From DASRHY01 sp035650275 (GTDB lineage Bacteria; Actinomycetota; Actinomycetes; Propionibacteriales; Kribbellaceae), in contig DASRHY010000305.1 in NCBI GenBank assembly GCA_035650275.1, forward strand, positions 13,779 to 77,778: a stretch of DNA of 64,000 bases, written 5' to 3'. Of the stretch, positions 42,657 through 52,029 are shown one piece after another; the stretch's first letter is position 1, and every line of letters starts with the position of its first letter. The notes below the pieces were generated by a model, which ran no database searches, was not told where the DNA came from, and saw nothing but the letters and a program-made list of their open reading frames with translations. The translations under genes and the position numbers were made by a program.

Positions 42657-43775
42657 ATGACGAACTCAGTGAAGCCCTTCCAGATCGACATCCCGCAGGC
42701 CGCCCTGGACGACCTCAGGAACCGGCTCACCAACACCCGCTGGCCGGACGAGGTGCCCGGCGCCGGCTGGGAGCGCGGCGTCCCGACGTCGTACCTGCGG
42801 CAGCTCGCCGAGTACTGGGCCACGTCGTACGACTGGCGCAAGCACGAGGCCGAGCTCAACGCGCTGCCGCAGTTCCTGACCGAGATCGACGGCCAGACCA
42901 TCCACTTCGTCCACGTCCGGTCGGAGCGCGAGGACGCCATTCCGCTGCTGCTGATCCACGGCTGGCCGGGGTCTTTCGTCGAGTTCGCCGAGTCGATCGA
43001 GGCACTGCGCGACGACTTCCACCTCGTGATCCCGTCGGTGCCCGGACACGGCTTCTCGGTCCCGTTGAGCTCGACCGGCTGGACGCACCAGCGGATCGCG
43101 GCGTCGTACATCGAGCTGATGGAACGGCTCGGCTACGGGCGGTTCGGCGTACAGGGCGGTGACATCGGCGCGTTCCAGGCGCCCTTGGTCGCCAGGCTCG
43201 CACCTGACAAGGTGATCGGTGTGCACGTCAACGCGCTGGTCACGTTCCCGAGGGGCGAGGACCTGTCCGGCCTGACCGAGTCCGAGCAGGAGCGGATGGC
43301 ACGCTTCGAGCACTTCCAGAACGAGCAGATGGGCTACCTGAACCTGCAGGGCACCCGACCGCTGACCGTCCAGCAGGGCCTGCACGACTCGCCGACCGGA
43401 CAGCTGGCCTGGATCGCGGAGAAGTTCAAGGAGTGGAGTGACGGCGCCGCGGAGCTGCCGGAGGACGCGGTCGGCCGCAACCGGTTGCTGACCAATGTGA
43501 GCCTGTACTGGTTCACCGGGACCGCGGGCTCGTCGGCGAACCTGTACTACGAGACCTTCCACGACCCGGCGGCGTTCGCGCCGAGCCCGCGCGGCATCGT
43601 GCCGACCGCCGTCGCGGTCGCGCTGACCGCCGACGTCGCGATCCGCATGCTCGCCGAGCGCGACCACCACGTGGTCCGCTGGACCGAGTTCGAGCGCGGC
43701 GGTCACTTCCTCGCGATGGAGGAGCCCGAACAGTTCAGCGCCGACGTGCGCGCGTTCTTCCGCGAGCTGCGATGA
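42657..43775 (+). CDS. Epoxide hydrolase (alpha/beta-hydrolase with EHN domain)
   Basis: 372 residues. The N-terminal EHN domain (about 5-105) has QAALDDLRNRLTNTRWPDE. The hydrolase core has the oxyanion HGWPGS (about 101), the nucleophile Asp in QGGDIGAF (about 168), lid tyrosines (NLYYETF) and His in ERGGHFLAMEEP. It opens epoxides to diols in the cytosol. TAGCGT ends 7 nt before the ATG (leaderless). Its stop overlaps the AlkZ-like start (ATGA). Confidence 0.92.
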   Translation: MTNSVKPFQIDIPQAALDDLRNRLTNTRWPDEVPGAGWERGVPTSYLRQLAEYWATSYDWRKHEAELNALPQFLTEIDGQTIHFVHVRSEREDAIPLLLIHGWPGSFVEFAESIEALRDDFHLVIPSVPGHGFSVPLSSTGWTHQRIAASYIELMERLGYGRFGVQGGDIGAFQAPLVARLAPDKVIGVHVNALVTFPRGEDLSGLTESEQERMARFEHFQNEQMGYLNLQGTRPLTVQQGLHDSPTGQLAWIAEKFKEWSDGAAELPEDAVGRNRLLTNVSLYWFTGTAGSSANLYYETFHDPAAFAPSPRGIVPTAVAVALTADVAIRMLAERDHHVVRWTEFERGGHFLAMEEPEQFSADVRAFFRELR

Positions 43776-44905
43776 CACCGGTACGACGTGGCACCGGCCC
43801 GGGCGACCTGCTCGGGCCGCGTGCCCTGAACCGCGCAACGCTGGCCCGGCAACACCTCCTCGCACGCACCGACCGATCCGTCCCGCAGGTCGTCGAGGAC
43901 CTGGTCGGGTTGCAGGCGCAGGCGCCGTTCCCGCCGTACTACGGGCTGTGGAGCCGGATCGCCGGGTTCGCACCGGCTGACCTGGCCACGCTGCTGGAGA
44001 ACCGCACGCTCGTGCGGATCGTGGTGATGCGCGGCACCATCCACCTGGTCACCGCCGCGGACTGCCTGACGCTGCGGTCCTGGGTGCAGCCGGTCTTCGA
44101 TCGCTGGCTGATAGCGGACAAGGAGCGGGCGGCCGGGCTGGACGGGCTCGACGTCGACGAGGTCGCCGCGGCTGGCCGGGCGCTGCTGGCCGAGCGGCCG
44201 ATGACGTCGAAGGAGCTCGGACCCGCGCTGCAGAAGGCGTTCCCGGACGCACCGGCGCGATCGCTGGAGTTCGCGATCCGCAACCAGGTACCGCTGGTGC
44301 AGGTCCCGCCACGGGCGATCTGGGGCAAGGCCGGGCAGCCCACCTGGGCGCTGGTCGAGGACTGGCTCGGCCGGCCGATCGACCCGGCGCCGTCGGCCGA
44401 TGACCTCGTGCGCCGCTACCTGGCGGCGTACGGTCCCGCGACCGTCGCCGACGCGCAGGCGTGGTGTGGCCTGACCCGGCTCGGCGAGGTGGTCGAGCGG
44501 CTGCTGCCGGAGCTGCGCGTGTTCCGGACCGACGACGGCGCCACCCTGTACGACGTGGCGGACGCGCCGCGGCCGGATCCGGACACCCCGGCGCCGGTGC
44601 GGTTCCTGGCCGAGTTCGACAACGTGCTGCTGTCGTACGCGGACCGCACCCGGATCATCAGCGACGCCGCCCGCAAACGGGTCTTCACGGTGAATGGGCT
44701 GATCCGCGGCACGATCACGGTCGACGGTGCGGTCTGCGGGATGTGGCGCACCGAGACCAAGCGGGGCACCGCGACGCTTGTGGTCGAGCCGTTCGCGAAG
44801 CTGCCGACCAAGGACATCGCCGCTCTGACCGCGGAGGGCCATCGGCTGCTGGAGTTCGCCGAGCCGGAGACCGGGCACGACATTCGCTTCCTCCCAGTGA
44901 CCTGA
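43772..44905 (+). CDS. AlkZ-like winged-helix DNA glycosylase family (HTH_42)
   Basis: 377 residues. Tandem winged-helix protein of the AlkZ/YcaQ superfamily. The catalytic QxQ motif is in GLQAQAPFPPYYGLWSRI (about 50-55), MRGTIHLV and LAEFDNVLLSYADR follow, and the Arg-rich C-terminal strand is RGTATLVVEPF. Characterised members excise bulky or crosslinked alkylated guanines. Translationally coupled to an epoxide hydrolase, so a joint role against epoxide-type DNA alkylators is plausible. Confidence 0.85.
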   Translation: MTPVRRGTGPGDLLGPRALNRATLARQHLLARTDRSVPQVVEDLVGLQAQAPFPPYYGLWSRIAGFAPADLATLLENRTLVRIVVMRGTIHLVTAADCLTLRSWVQPVFDRWLIADKERAAGLDGLDVDEVAAAGRALLAERPMTSKELGPALQKAFPDAPARSLEFAIRNQVPLVQVPPRAIWGKAGQPTWALVEDWLGRPIDPAPSADDLVRRYLAAYGPATVADAQAWCGLTRLGEVVERLLPELRVFRTDDGATLYDVADAPRPDPDTPAPVRFLAEFDNVLLSYADRTRIISDAARKRVFTVNGLIRGTITVDGAVCGMWRTETKRGTATLVVEPFAKLPTKDIAALTAEGHRLLEFAEPETGHDIRFLPVT

Positions 44906-44962
44906 CCGTGGGATCCTCGCGGTGTACCTGTGGGGTGCAGGTGCATCGAGGGGGTATTTGTC

Positions 44963-45466
44963 ATGCGTAATCCGGTGGACTTCCTGCTGAACAAGGGCGG
45001 TTCGGACGATCCGGTCGTAGACGCTCCGGCGTTCAGCCTGACCAAGGTGCTCACAGTGGCAGCGCCGGTCGTTACCGCGGCCGTCGCGTTGATCGCCGAC
45101 AAGCTCGACGACATGGCCTTCCGGGCGGTGCACGTGACCGCGCTGACCGTCGCCGTACTGGGCCTGGTCGCGATCGCGGGTTCGGCGGACGTGATCGCGC
45201 GGTCGATCGCGACCAACGCGAAAACCGTGGCGAACGAGCCGGCGACCGTCGTACGGCTGGCCACGCTGATCAAGGCGGTCCGGACCATGCCCGGTGACGA
45301 CGAGAACGTCGCGGTGACGGCGGTGTCATGCGAGCAACCGCCGCGTTTCCTGTGCCTGCGCGCCGACGGCACGCTGACCTGGGAGGACGAGGACGACCTA
45401 CGGTTCAGCGGTGTCGCGCTCGTCGACGTCGCCACGGCTCCGTCGAACGGCAAGCGGGGCAAGTGA
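44963..45466 (+). CDS. Small membrane protein, function unknown
   Basis: 167 residues. Two hydrophobic segments (about 29-45 and 58-78) are followed by a soluble C-terminal part with ATNAKTVANEPATVVRLATLIKAV and a tail rich in Glu/Asp. ATG 44963 is set by the GAGGGGG upstream. It lies 57 nt after the AlkZ-like gene in the same direction. No family recognised. Confidence 0.7.
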   Translation: MRNPVDFLLNKGGSDDPVVDAPAFSLTKVLTVAAPVVTAAVALIADKLDDMAFRAVHVTALTVAVLGLVAIAGSADVIARSIATNAKTVANEPATVVRLATLIKAVRTMPGDDENVAVTAVSCEQPPRFLCLRADGTLTWEDEDDLRFSGVALVDVATAPSNGKRGK

Positions 45467-45538
45467 GTCGGCGCCCGGCGCGGTACGACGAGTCCCAGCG
45501 ATGTCGCCGACAGGGTGATTGCCAGCAGCAACGGACTG

Positions 45539-45796
45539 TCAAGCCAGTGCGCTGCGGAACGCCGCGAGCAGCCGCTCGCGGATCCCGACGTCTCCCGGTG
45601 TCGGCGGCACGGTGCCGACCAGCCGGACGGTCTCGCTGAACTGCTCGACGTACGGACCGCACCCGGGACACCCGTCGACGTGCGCGACGAGACGCGCGGT
45701 CGACGTGGCGTCCAGCTCGCCGTCCAAGTAGGCCGACACGAGCTCGACCGCCTCGGCGCAGGTAGGGTTCGGGCCGAGCAGCCCACTGTCGGTCAC
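45539..45796 (-). CDS. Zinc-finger anti-sigma factor (zf-HC2), orphan
   Basis: 85 residues. The ZAS motif is visible: Cys in NPTCAEAVELVSAYLDGEL, then HVDGCPGC (H-x3-C-x2-C). After the zinc fold only a short helix follows; there is no TM domain, so it is a soluble anti-sigma. No ECF sigma gene is adjacent, which is unusual. GTG 45796 overlaps the stop of the Rieske fragment by 4 nt (GTGA). Confidence 0.8.
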   Translation of the reverse strand: MTDSGLLGPNPTCAEAVELVSAYLDGELDATSTARLVAHVDGCPGCGPYVEQFSETVRLVGTVPPTPGDVGIRERLLAAFRSALA

Positions 45797-45948
45797 AGCA
45801 GCTCCACGTCCTGCTCGTTCTCCAGTGCGCCGAACCGGCCGCCACACCGAGTCAGCGCGACGCTCTGACCGTCCACGACGACGCTGCGCACCCGCCCCTC
45901 CGGGGGCACATCCACCGGATCCACCCGGCGCCAGCCGGACTCGTTCAT
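45793..45948 (-). pseudogene. Truncated Rieske [2Fe-2S] protein fragment
   Basis: 51 residues from ATG 45948 (GGGAGG upstream). The sequence WRRVDPVDVPPEGRVRSVVVDGQSVALTRCGGRFGALEN matches the N-terminal strands of a small Rieske ferredoxin. It breaks off just before the cluster-binding CPH...C..H boxes, continuing as EQDVELL and stop. It cannot bind a Rieske cluster. Coupling to the anti-sigma gene may keep it translated. Probably a deletion that joined it to its present neighbour. Confidence 0.65.
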
Positions 45949-46039
45949 GTAACGCCTCCCCTGGTTCGTGACACCTTGCATCTAGTGGCATAGTCCCGGC
46001 GATCGGCCGGGCGTTACATTCCACACGAGGGGACCGATC

Positions 46040-46693
46040 ATGGACGACCTGGTCGCCACACGACGATCACTGCACGGAGTCGCCGAGCTGGTGCTCGCCG
46101 GCCCGCAGTACCGCCGGTGCGGGAGCATCGAGCTGCGGGCCACGCCCGGCGGGTTCGGCACCGTCGCGGAGCCGGACCTGAGGGTGGACCGGACCGACCT
46201 GGTCGCGGGCCGGCGGCGGCTGCCGTTGACCGGGTCGTTCGCGGAGCTGGCCGAGACGGCCGGGGTCGAGGCGAGTGCGCTGGACGACGTGTACGGCGGC
46301 GGGCCCGGCGTACGCGCAGACGAGGCCGTGCTGGTAGACCCGGCCGCGGCGGACCGGATCGCGGCGGCGTTCGCGGCCGGTGACGCGGCGCTCCGGGAGC
46401 TGGTACCCGGAGCCCGCCCGGTGCTGTGGCCGGAGCACTTCGACATCGGCATCGACGCCGAGCAGGTCAACTACGGGGTCTCGCCGGGCGACGACTTCCT
46501 CGCCGAGCCGTACGCGTACGTGGCGCCGTGGACGATGCAGCCCTCGGAGCTGTGGAACGCCCCGTTCGGCGCCGTCCGGCCGATGACGGACCTGGACGGC
46601 TCCGACGGGGTGCTCGCGTTCTTCGCCGAGATTCGTGCCGCGCTCACTCCCAGCGGAAGAAGCGCGCCGCCACAACCAGGCACAGCGGGCTGA
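46040..46693 (+). CDS. Conserved hypothetical protein
   Basis: 217 residues with no signal peptide or TM segment. Recognisable blocks are VLAGPQYRRCGSIELRATPGG, FGTVAEPDLRV, LWPEHFDIGIDAEQVNYGVSPGDDF and APWTMQPSELWNAPFGA. I have the impression of a conserved actinobacterial family, but no function is known to me. The ATG at 46040 follows GAGGGGACC. Divergent from the Rieske fragment/anti-sigma pair. Confidence 0.78.
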   Translation: MDDLVATRRSLHGVAELVLAGPQYRRCGSIELRATPGGFGTVAEPDLRVDRTDLVAGRRRLPLTGSFAELAETAGVEASALDDVYGGGPGVRADEAVLVDPAAADRIAAAFAAGDAALRELVPGARPVLWPEHFDIGIDAEQVNYGVSPGDDFLAEPYAYVAPWTMQPSELWNAPFGAVRPMTDLDGSDGVLAFFAEIRAALTPSGRSAPPQPGTAG

Positions 46694-46800
46694 ACACCAG
46701 CCGGTCCGGGTCAGGACGGCGACGTGGCTCGTCGGGACTTCCCTTCGGGATCGGCGAGCGCTCGCCTCGAGGGGGGTGATCCACTGCCTTTCTCCTCTCC

Positions 46801-46988
46801 TGCCGTTCATCGGTCAGTTATTCCCTTGCTGTGGACAACCATCCGATTGTGATCGGTGGATGCTGGTACGCGCGCACACGTACAGCACTTTCGTGGGCTC
46901 GGCTCAATCTTTCGCAAGCGACGGAATCCCTTGTGGATAAGGCGAAACACGACAAGAACTGTCCATGGCCGGGTCTAGCGTTCTCGAC
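46801..46988 (+). promoter_or_regulatory. DUF222-gene upstream region with DnaA-box-like words
   Basis: Contains TGTGGACAA (46830-46838) and TGTGGATAA (46932-46940), reverse complements of TTGTCCACA and TTATCCACA DnaA boxes. The block 46801-46840 is about 80% identical to 7801-7840 (left arm of the inverted-repeat element). TAGCGT (46976-46981) ends 7 nt before ATG 46989, indicating a leaderless start. Confidence 0.5.
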
Positions 46989-48587
46989 ATGACAGCCATC
47001 GCGGAACGACCCGCATGGGCGATGAGCGGCGCCGAACTCCTCCACGAGCTCGACACCGTCAACGCCACGCTGTCACACCTGCAGACCCGCCGCCTCCACC
47101 TCATCGCCCGCCTCGACCAGACCGGCCACGCCCGCGACCTCGGCGCCCGCGACACCGTCGAACTCCTCGCCCTGCGCCACCGCCTCGACCCCACCCACGT
47201 CCGCCGCGACCTCCGCCTCGCCATCGCCCTACCGAGCCACCCCGCAGTCACGGCCGCCCTCTCCCAGCACGCCGACACCAGCGAGGGCACAGCCACCGAC
47301 ACACCACAGGCTCAGCCGAACACCGATCAGCTCGACGGCGACGTCAACGGCGCTGCCCAGTCCGGTGCCGTCGCTCCCTTCCACCCCGCCCAGGCACAGG
47401 CCATCGTCGAAGCCCTCGAACGGCTCCCGAGAACCATTCCCGCCACCCACCTAGCGGTCGCCGAGACCGAGATGGTCACCGCCGCCCGCACCCTGAACCC
47501 CCGCGACCTGCGCCGCCTCGGCCGCGCCATCACCGACCGCCTCGACACCGACGGCCCCGCACCCGACGAAGACGCAGCCCTCACCCGGCAAGAGTTCTGG
47601 CTCACCCCCACCACCCTCGGCGCCGCCAGCGCCGTGCGGTTCGGCGGCTTGCTCGCCAACGAGAACGCCGAACTGCTGCACACCCTCGTCGACGCCGCCG
47701 CCAAACCCCGCAGCACCCCCACCGGCGAACCCGACCCCCGCACCCTGGCGCAGCGCCGCGCAGACGCGCTCACCATCGTGCTCCGCGCCGCCGCCGCGTC
47801 GGGCGGCGAAATCCCCACCCACGGCGGCATCAAGCCGCATCTGACCGTCACCGTCCCTCTTGCCGCCCTCACCACCGCAGGCCCGAGCCACCCCGCCGCC
47901 GCCGATCACACCCAGACCCAAGCCGACGAACAGGCACCACTACTCGGCGACCTCTGCTTCGGCCACGGGCTGTCGCCAGGCGCGGCGCGCCGACTCGCCT
48001 GCGACGCCGGCATCATCCCGATCGTCCTCGGCACACACTCCGAACCCCTCGATGTCGGCCGCGAACACCGCCTCGTCACCCCCGCCATCCGCCGCGCCCT
48101 CATCACCCGCGACCGCGGCTGCATCATCCCCGGCTGCGGCGCACCACCCGGCCACTGCGACGCCCACCACATCATCCACTGGGCCGACGGCGGTGAGACG
48201 ACGATCCTCAACCTCGTCCTCGTCTGCCCCGCCCATCACCGCGCCATCCACCGTGGCACCTGGACCATCACCGTCACCAACGGCCAACCCCACGCCACCA
48301 GACCCGACTGGACCGAACCAGGGCTGTCACCGCTACCGAGGACCTCCAAGGTCCCGGGTCCCGGCCGTCTGCCCACGTCGCCGATCGCATCGGTCAGCCG
48401 AGGGCCGGCGATCGCGCCGGACACCGCGGCCAGACCCACCACGACTTCGTCGACATGGACCATCGCGGCAAGTCCGGACCAGTCGACCGTCAGGAGCAGA
48501 GCCACGATCGCCAGTGCCGAGTCCGCGACTCCACCTCATCAGGACGGCAAGGAAGCGCCGGATCGACCACCGCCCACTGCATCGTGA
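46989..48587 (+). CDS. DUF222/HNH endonuclease-domain protein (13E12-like)
   Basis: 532 residues. A helical DUF222 domain (about 5-330) is followed by an HNH nuclease module with CIIPGCGAPPGHCDAHHIIHW and LVLVCPAHHRAIH (about 375-420). A low-complexity Pro/Thr/Ser tail of about 100 residues follows and may be frame-shifted. This multicopy actinobacterial family (REP13E12 in Mycobacterium) is linked to mobile repeats; its cellular role is unclear. ATG 46989 is preferred over 46965 because of the -10 element 7 nt upstream. Confidence 0.88.
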   Translation: MTAIAERPAWAMSGAELLHELDTVNATLSHLQTRRLHLIARLDQTGHARDLGARDTVELLALRHRLDPTHVRRDLRLAIALPSHPAVTAALSQHADTSEGTATDTPQAQPNTDQLDGDVNGAAQSGAVAPFHPAQAQAIVEALERLPRTIPATHLAVAETEMVTAARTLNPRDLRRLGRAITDRLDTDGPAPDEDAALTRQEFWLTPTTLGAASAVRFGGLLANENAELLHTLVDAAAKPRSTPTGEPDPRTLAQRRADALTIVLRAAAASGGEIPTHGGIKPHLTVTVPLAALTTAGPSHPAAADHTQTQADEQAPLLGDLCFGHGLSPGAARRLACDAGIIPIVLGTHSEPLDVGREHRLVTPAIRRALITRDRGCIIPGCGAPPGHCDAHHIIHWADGGETTILNLVLVCPAHHRAIHRGTWTITVTNGQPHATRPDWTEPGLSPLPRTSKVPGPGRLPTSPIASVSRGPAIAPDTAARPTTTSSTWTIAASPDQSTVRSRATIASAESATPPHQDGKEAPDRPPPTAS

Positions 48588-48783
48588 CCACTCTGCCGGG
48601 CGCGAACGGCGCAGCCCTGGCGGCGTAGACCGCTCTGCGACGACAGTGTCAGCGGTCGCCACGGCCATCCGGGCAGGCCATCTCGACCGGCTCGGACCGG
48701 CAGAGATGACATTCACCGCGTACGGCTGGCGAGTGCACGGCCTGGGCCGGCGGCGAAGCGCAGCACAGGGATAGGAGATTGCT

Positions 48784-49834
48784 GTGCGACTACTTCGAAA
48801 CGGCAGCCGCGTGTGCCGACTCTCCGACACGGCACGGAGGACATCGCCCAGGCGTTCGCGCGGGCTGGCAGCGCTGCTCGCCGTGGCGCTGACAGGCGGA
48901 GGTCTGCTGCCATTGGCGACAAGCGGCCCGGCGACCGCGGAGGCGCCGCGCGCAGCGGCCGTCCAACAGGTGGCGCCCGCACCCGGTACGACGATGAGCG
49001 GCGCCGCGATGTCGGACACTGCCGTGCATCTGGCGTACACCAGCTCCCAGCAGGACGTGATCCTGCGAAACGTCGCCCCAGCCGTGCCGACCACGGTGTT
49101 CCTCGGCGGCAGGCTGAGCGGCGGGCCTGCACTGGCGGTCGCCCCGGCTGAGGTACTGGGACCGGACACCGCACGCGTGGTGTTCGGACGCGGGACCGAC
49201 AACGCGCGTGGTGGAGGCACCAGACGGCCACCGGATGGGCGCCCTGGCGGTCCCTCGGTGGCAAGCTGACGTCCAAGCCGGGCGCGGCCGTCTCGATGAC
49301 CAACGAGTTCGGCGCACTCAACGTGTTCGTCCGGGGGCGCGGACGGATACATGTGGTACCGCGCGTGGCGAGCGACCGGCGACTGGGGAGCCTGGCGCAC
49401 CGCGATTGGCAGCTCGCTAAAGCGCATCACCCTGCTGGCCGGCACCGGACCCGGTGCCAGCGCCGGTGAGGTGGCTTTCGCCCGCACCGACCGGCATATC
49501 GCCGTGCTCGGGCGGACCGGGCCCGCGAACCAGTTCGTGGACTTCGGCGGACTCACCAACGCTGACCCCGGCGCCACCCGAGCTCCGGGGCCGTCGGTTC
49601 CGGTGGTAGTCGCGTTCGCGCGCGGGCTGGACAACGCATTGTGGTACGCGCAGTCCGCACTGCCGCTCGGCGGAGCCGTCCGTTGGCAGTCGCTCGGCGG
49701 GCAGGCTGGCGTCCGATGTCACGGCGGCAACCACGCGCAGCGGGCAGGTGTACGTGTTCGCGCTCGGTGGCGACAACCAGGTCTGGATGAGGACGGGGGT
49801 CTGGCCGAACCTCGACGGCTGGACGCCACGGTGA
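48784..49834 (+). pseudogene. Frameshifted secreted PLL-like beta-propeller lectin
   Basis: The first frame (GTG 48784) gives a signal peptide (about 25-50) and beta-propeller repeats such as TARVVFGRGTDN. Near 49204 the repeat continues in another frame (WWRHQTATGWAPWRSLGGKL), near 49335 it returns (GADGYMWYRAW), and near 49700 it shifts again (GQVYVFALGGDNQVWMRTG) to a stop at 49832-49834. Three shifts mean a decayed gene or sequencing errors. Intact relatives are secreted PLL-type sugar-binding propellers. Confidence 0.75.
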
Positions 49835-49880
49835 CCCGGCCTCGCTGAAACCCTGCAGCTCAGTGCCGACAGAGCTGCGC

Positions 49881-52025
49881 TCATCGGGGCACGACTATCG
49901 GCTGGCCGACCAGCCCGCTGGATGCGGTGTCGATGACCGAGACCGTCCCCCAAGCACTGTTGACCACGTACACACGTCGACTGTCACTGCTGACCGCGAT
50001 CTCGGTGGGTTCGCCGCCGACCGAGATCGTCGCTACAGCCTGCGTAGTTGCGGTGTCGAGCACCACCACTTCCCCGGTCTGACTCAACGTCACGTAGAGC
50101 CGACGGCCGTCCTTGCTGAGGACGAGGTCGGAGACCGCAGAACCGAGTGTGATCGGATCGCCGACGGATCTCCTCGACACGGTGTCGACCACAGCGATGT
50201 GCTCCGATCCGCTGTGCGCGACGTAAAGGCGTGCGGCGGCCGAGCTCACTGCCACGCTCTCTGGAAACTCGCCAACGGCGATGAGATCACCGACCGGGCG
50301 ATGCGTAGCGGCGTTGATCACAGAGACGCTCCTCGAGCCTCGGTTCGTCACGTAGGCCAGACCACGCTCCGTGTCGACCGCGAGGTCCCACGGGTTGGTG
50401 CCGACGGTGATCGTGTTGATCGCCGCGTTGCGATTGAGTTCGATGACAGTCAGGGTGTTGCTGCCGCTGTTGCTGACGTACGCAAGGGGTGGATTCGCGC
50501 GGGGAACGCGGGCGAGCGCGCGTGGACGCTCGCCCACCTGTATCGCGCGACCGACCGGGGTGAGCGTCACCGTGCTCATCTCGGTCACGCTGTTCGAACC
50601 CTGGTTCACCGCATACGCGCGGGTCTCGCCCACCACCACACCCAACGGCTCCTTACCCACCGCTGTCCTGCCCACCACCCGCCTCGTCGACGTGTCGACG
50701 ACAGAGACAGCGTTCGTCATCCGATTGCTGACATAGATGCGCTGATTCGTCGGGCTGACCGCCACGCCGTAGAGGCCCGGTGCTCCAAGAGTTTGCGGTG
50801 GCGACGCCGAGCCACCGCCACCACCGCCCTCGCCGCGATCGGGAAGGGCGAGGACGATTCCCACGGTGGCGGCCACCACGGTTGCTGCAGCCGCCACTAG
50901 GACCAGCCGGCGTCTGCCGCGTGACGCCGGTTGTGGCCTCGCCGGGCCCGGACCCGGCCGGGCCGGCTCATCCTCGTCCTGCGAAGGCGCCTCCTCGGTG
51001 CGATGTGGACCCGCCGTCGGTTCCACATCCTCTGGCGAACCGACCGGCGGTGCCGTGGCCGACGTCCCCGCGGACGAGTCCTGCTTCACGGCCTCCAGCC
51101 AGTTCCTCGCAGCCTCGACGACCTGCCTGCTGTCGTCGTCAGCGAGACGGCGGACCTCGTCCAGCACCCGCGTACGGACCGTCTCGTTACCGACTCGGTA
51201 CAGGTGGTCGAGGGACTCCAGGGCGCCCAACCGATCATTGGCGATCGGGCTGTTGATGGCGTTTCGGAGGTAGGTCGGCAGCGACCAAGCGACGTTCCGC
51301 GCGAGGATCGTCTGTCCCTCCACGTTGTCCTGCTTCTTCGGCCGCTGCTGCGGCATCTCCTCCACCACTCGGTCGTGCACGTAGCTGTACAGCTCGTCGA
51401 CGCTGATGTCACCGTCTCCGTCGAGATCCGCACTCCCGTCACGCAGACCGGCGATCAGGTGACGGGTGAACACCGACTGGGCGGCGTCGCCGGTCAGCCG
51501 GTTTCCCTCGAACGAGTACTGGGTTGAGTCCGACGCGGTGAGCACCGTCCGCCCTCGGCCTTGGAAGCGTTCCAGCGCGTGGACCTCACTGTCGCCTTTG
51601 GCGAGGTGACCTGCGGGAAAGGCACCGCTGTAGCAGCAGTCGAGCACCAGCACGGTCTGCCGGGAGTTCGTGCCGGACATGGCCTGGTCGATCTGCTCCG
51701 CCGGCAGTGAGGTGAACAGCAGGGTGTCGCGGCGTGTGTTGGTCATCGCCAGATAGAGGTTCCCGCTGTCGTCCTTCAGACCATGGCCGGTGAAGTAGAG
51801 CAAGGTGAGGTCGTCGCGCCGACGGTCGCGATAGAAGTCACCGATGGCCTCTCCGACGCGGTAATGCGGCTGGTTGACCATCGTCGTGACGTCGAACCCG
51901 CCGATTTCCGGGTCTGCCAGTACCTCCGCCAGCGCCTCGGCGTCATGGGCAGGAGCGGTCAGCCGCCGCAGACCTGCGTCCTCGTACTCATAGGTGGCGA
52001 CCAGCAGCGCCACTCGCTGGCCCAT
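49881..52025 (-). CDS. Membrane-anchored metacaspase with EF-hand and extracellular YVTN beta-propeller
   Basis: 714 residues. Caspase-like p20 domain: His81 in YFTGHGLK and Cys131 in LDCCYSG. An EF-hand loop DLDGDGDISVDELY (about 200-213) suggests calcium dependence. HEAT-like helices follow (about 245-320), then a Pro/Glu-rich linker, one TM helix (about 375-397, preceded by RGRRR, so the N-terminus is inside) and a Gly run. Seven YVTN/YVSN-type repeats form a seven-bladed propeller outside the cell. Proposed: an external signal activates an internal protease. It starts 4 nt after the EACC1-like gene. Confidence 0.9.
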   Translation of the reverse strand: MGQRVALLVATYEYEDAGLRRLTAPAHDAEALAEVLADPEIGGFDVTTMVNQPHYRVGEAIGDFYRDRRRDDLTLLYFTGHGLKDDSGNLYLAMTNTRRDTLLFTSLPAEQIDQAMSGTNSRQTVLVLDCCYSGAFPAGHLAKGDSEVHALERFQGRGRTVLTASDSTQYSFEGNRLTGDAAQSVFTRHLIAGLRDGSADLDGDGDISVDELYSYVHDRVVEEMPQQRPKKQDNVEGQTILARNVAWSLPTYLRNAINSPIANDRLGALESLDHLYRVGNETVRTRVLDEVRRLADDDSRQVVEAARNWLEAVKQDSSAGTSATAPPVGSPEDVEPTAGPHRTEEAPSQDEDEPARPGPGPARPQPASRGRRRLVLVAAAATVVAATVGIVLALPDRGEGGGGGGSASPPQTLGAPGLYGVAVSPTNQRIYVSNRMTNAVSVVDTSTRRVVGRTAVGKEPLGVVVGETRAYAVNQGSNSVTEMSTVTLTPVGRAIQVGERPRALARVPRANPPLAYVSNSGSNTLTVIELNRNAAINTITVGTNPWDLAVDTERGLAYVTNRGSRSVSVINAATHRPVGDLIAVGEFPESVAVSSAAARLYVAHSGSEHIAVVDTVSRRSVGDPITLGSAVSDLVLSKDGRRLYVTLSQTGEVVVLDTATTQAVATISVGGEPTEIAVSSDSRRVYVVNSAWGTVSVIDTASSGLVGQPIVVPR

Positions 52026-52029
52026 GGTG

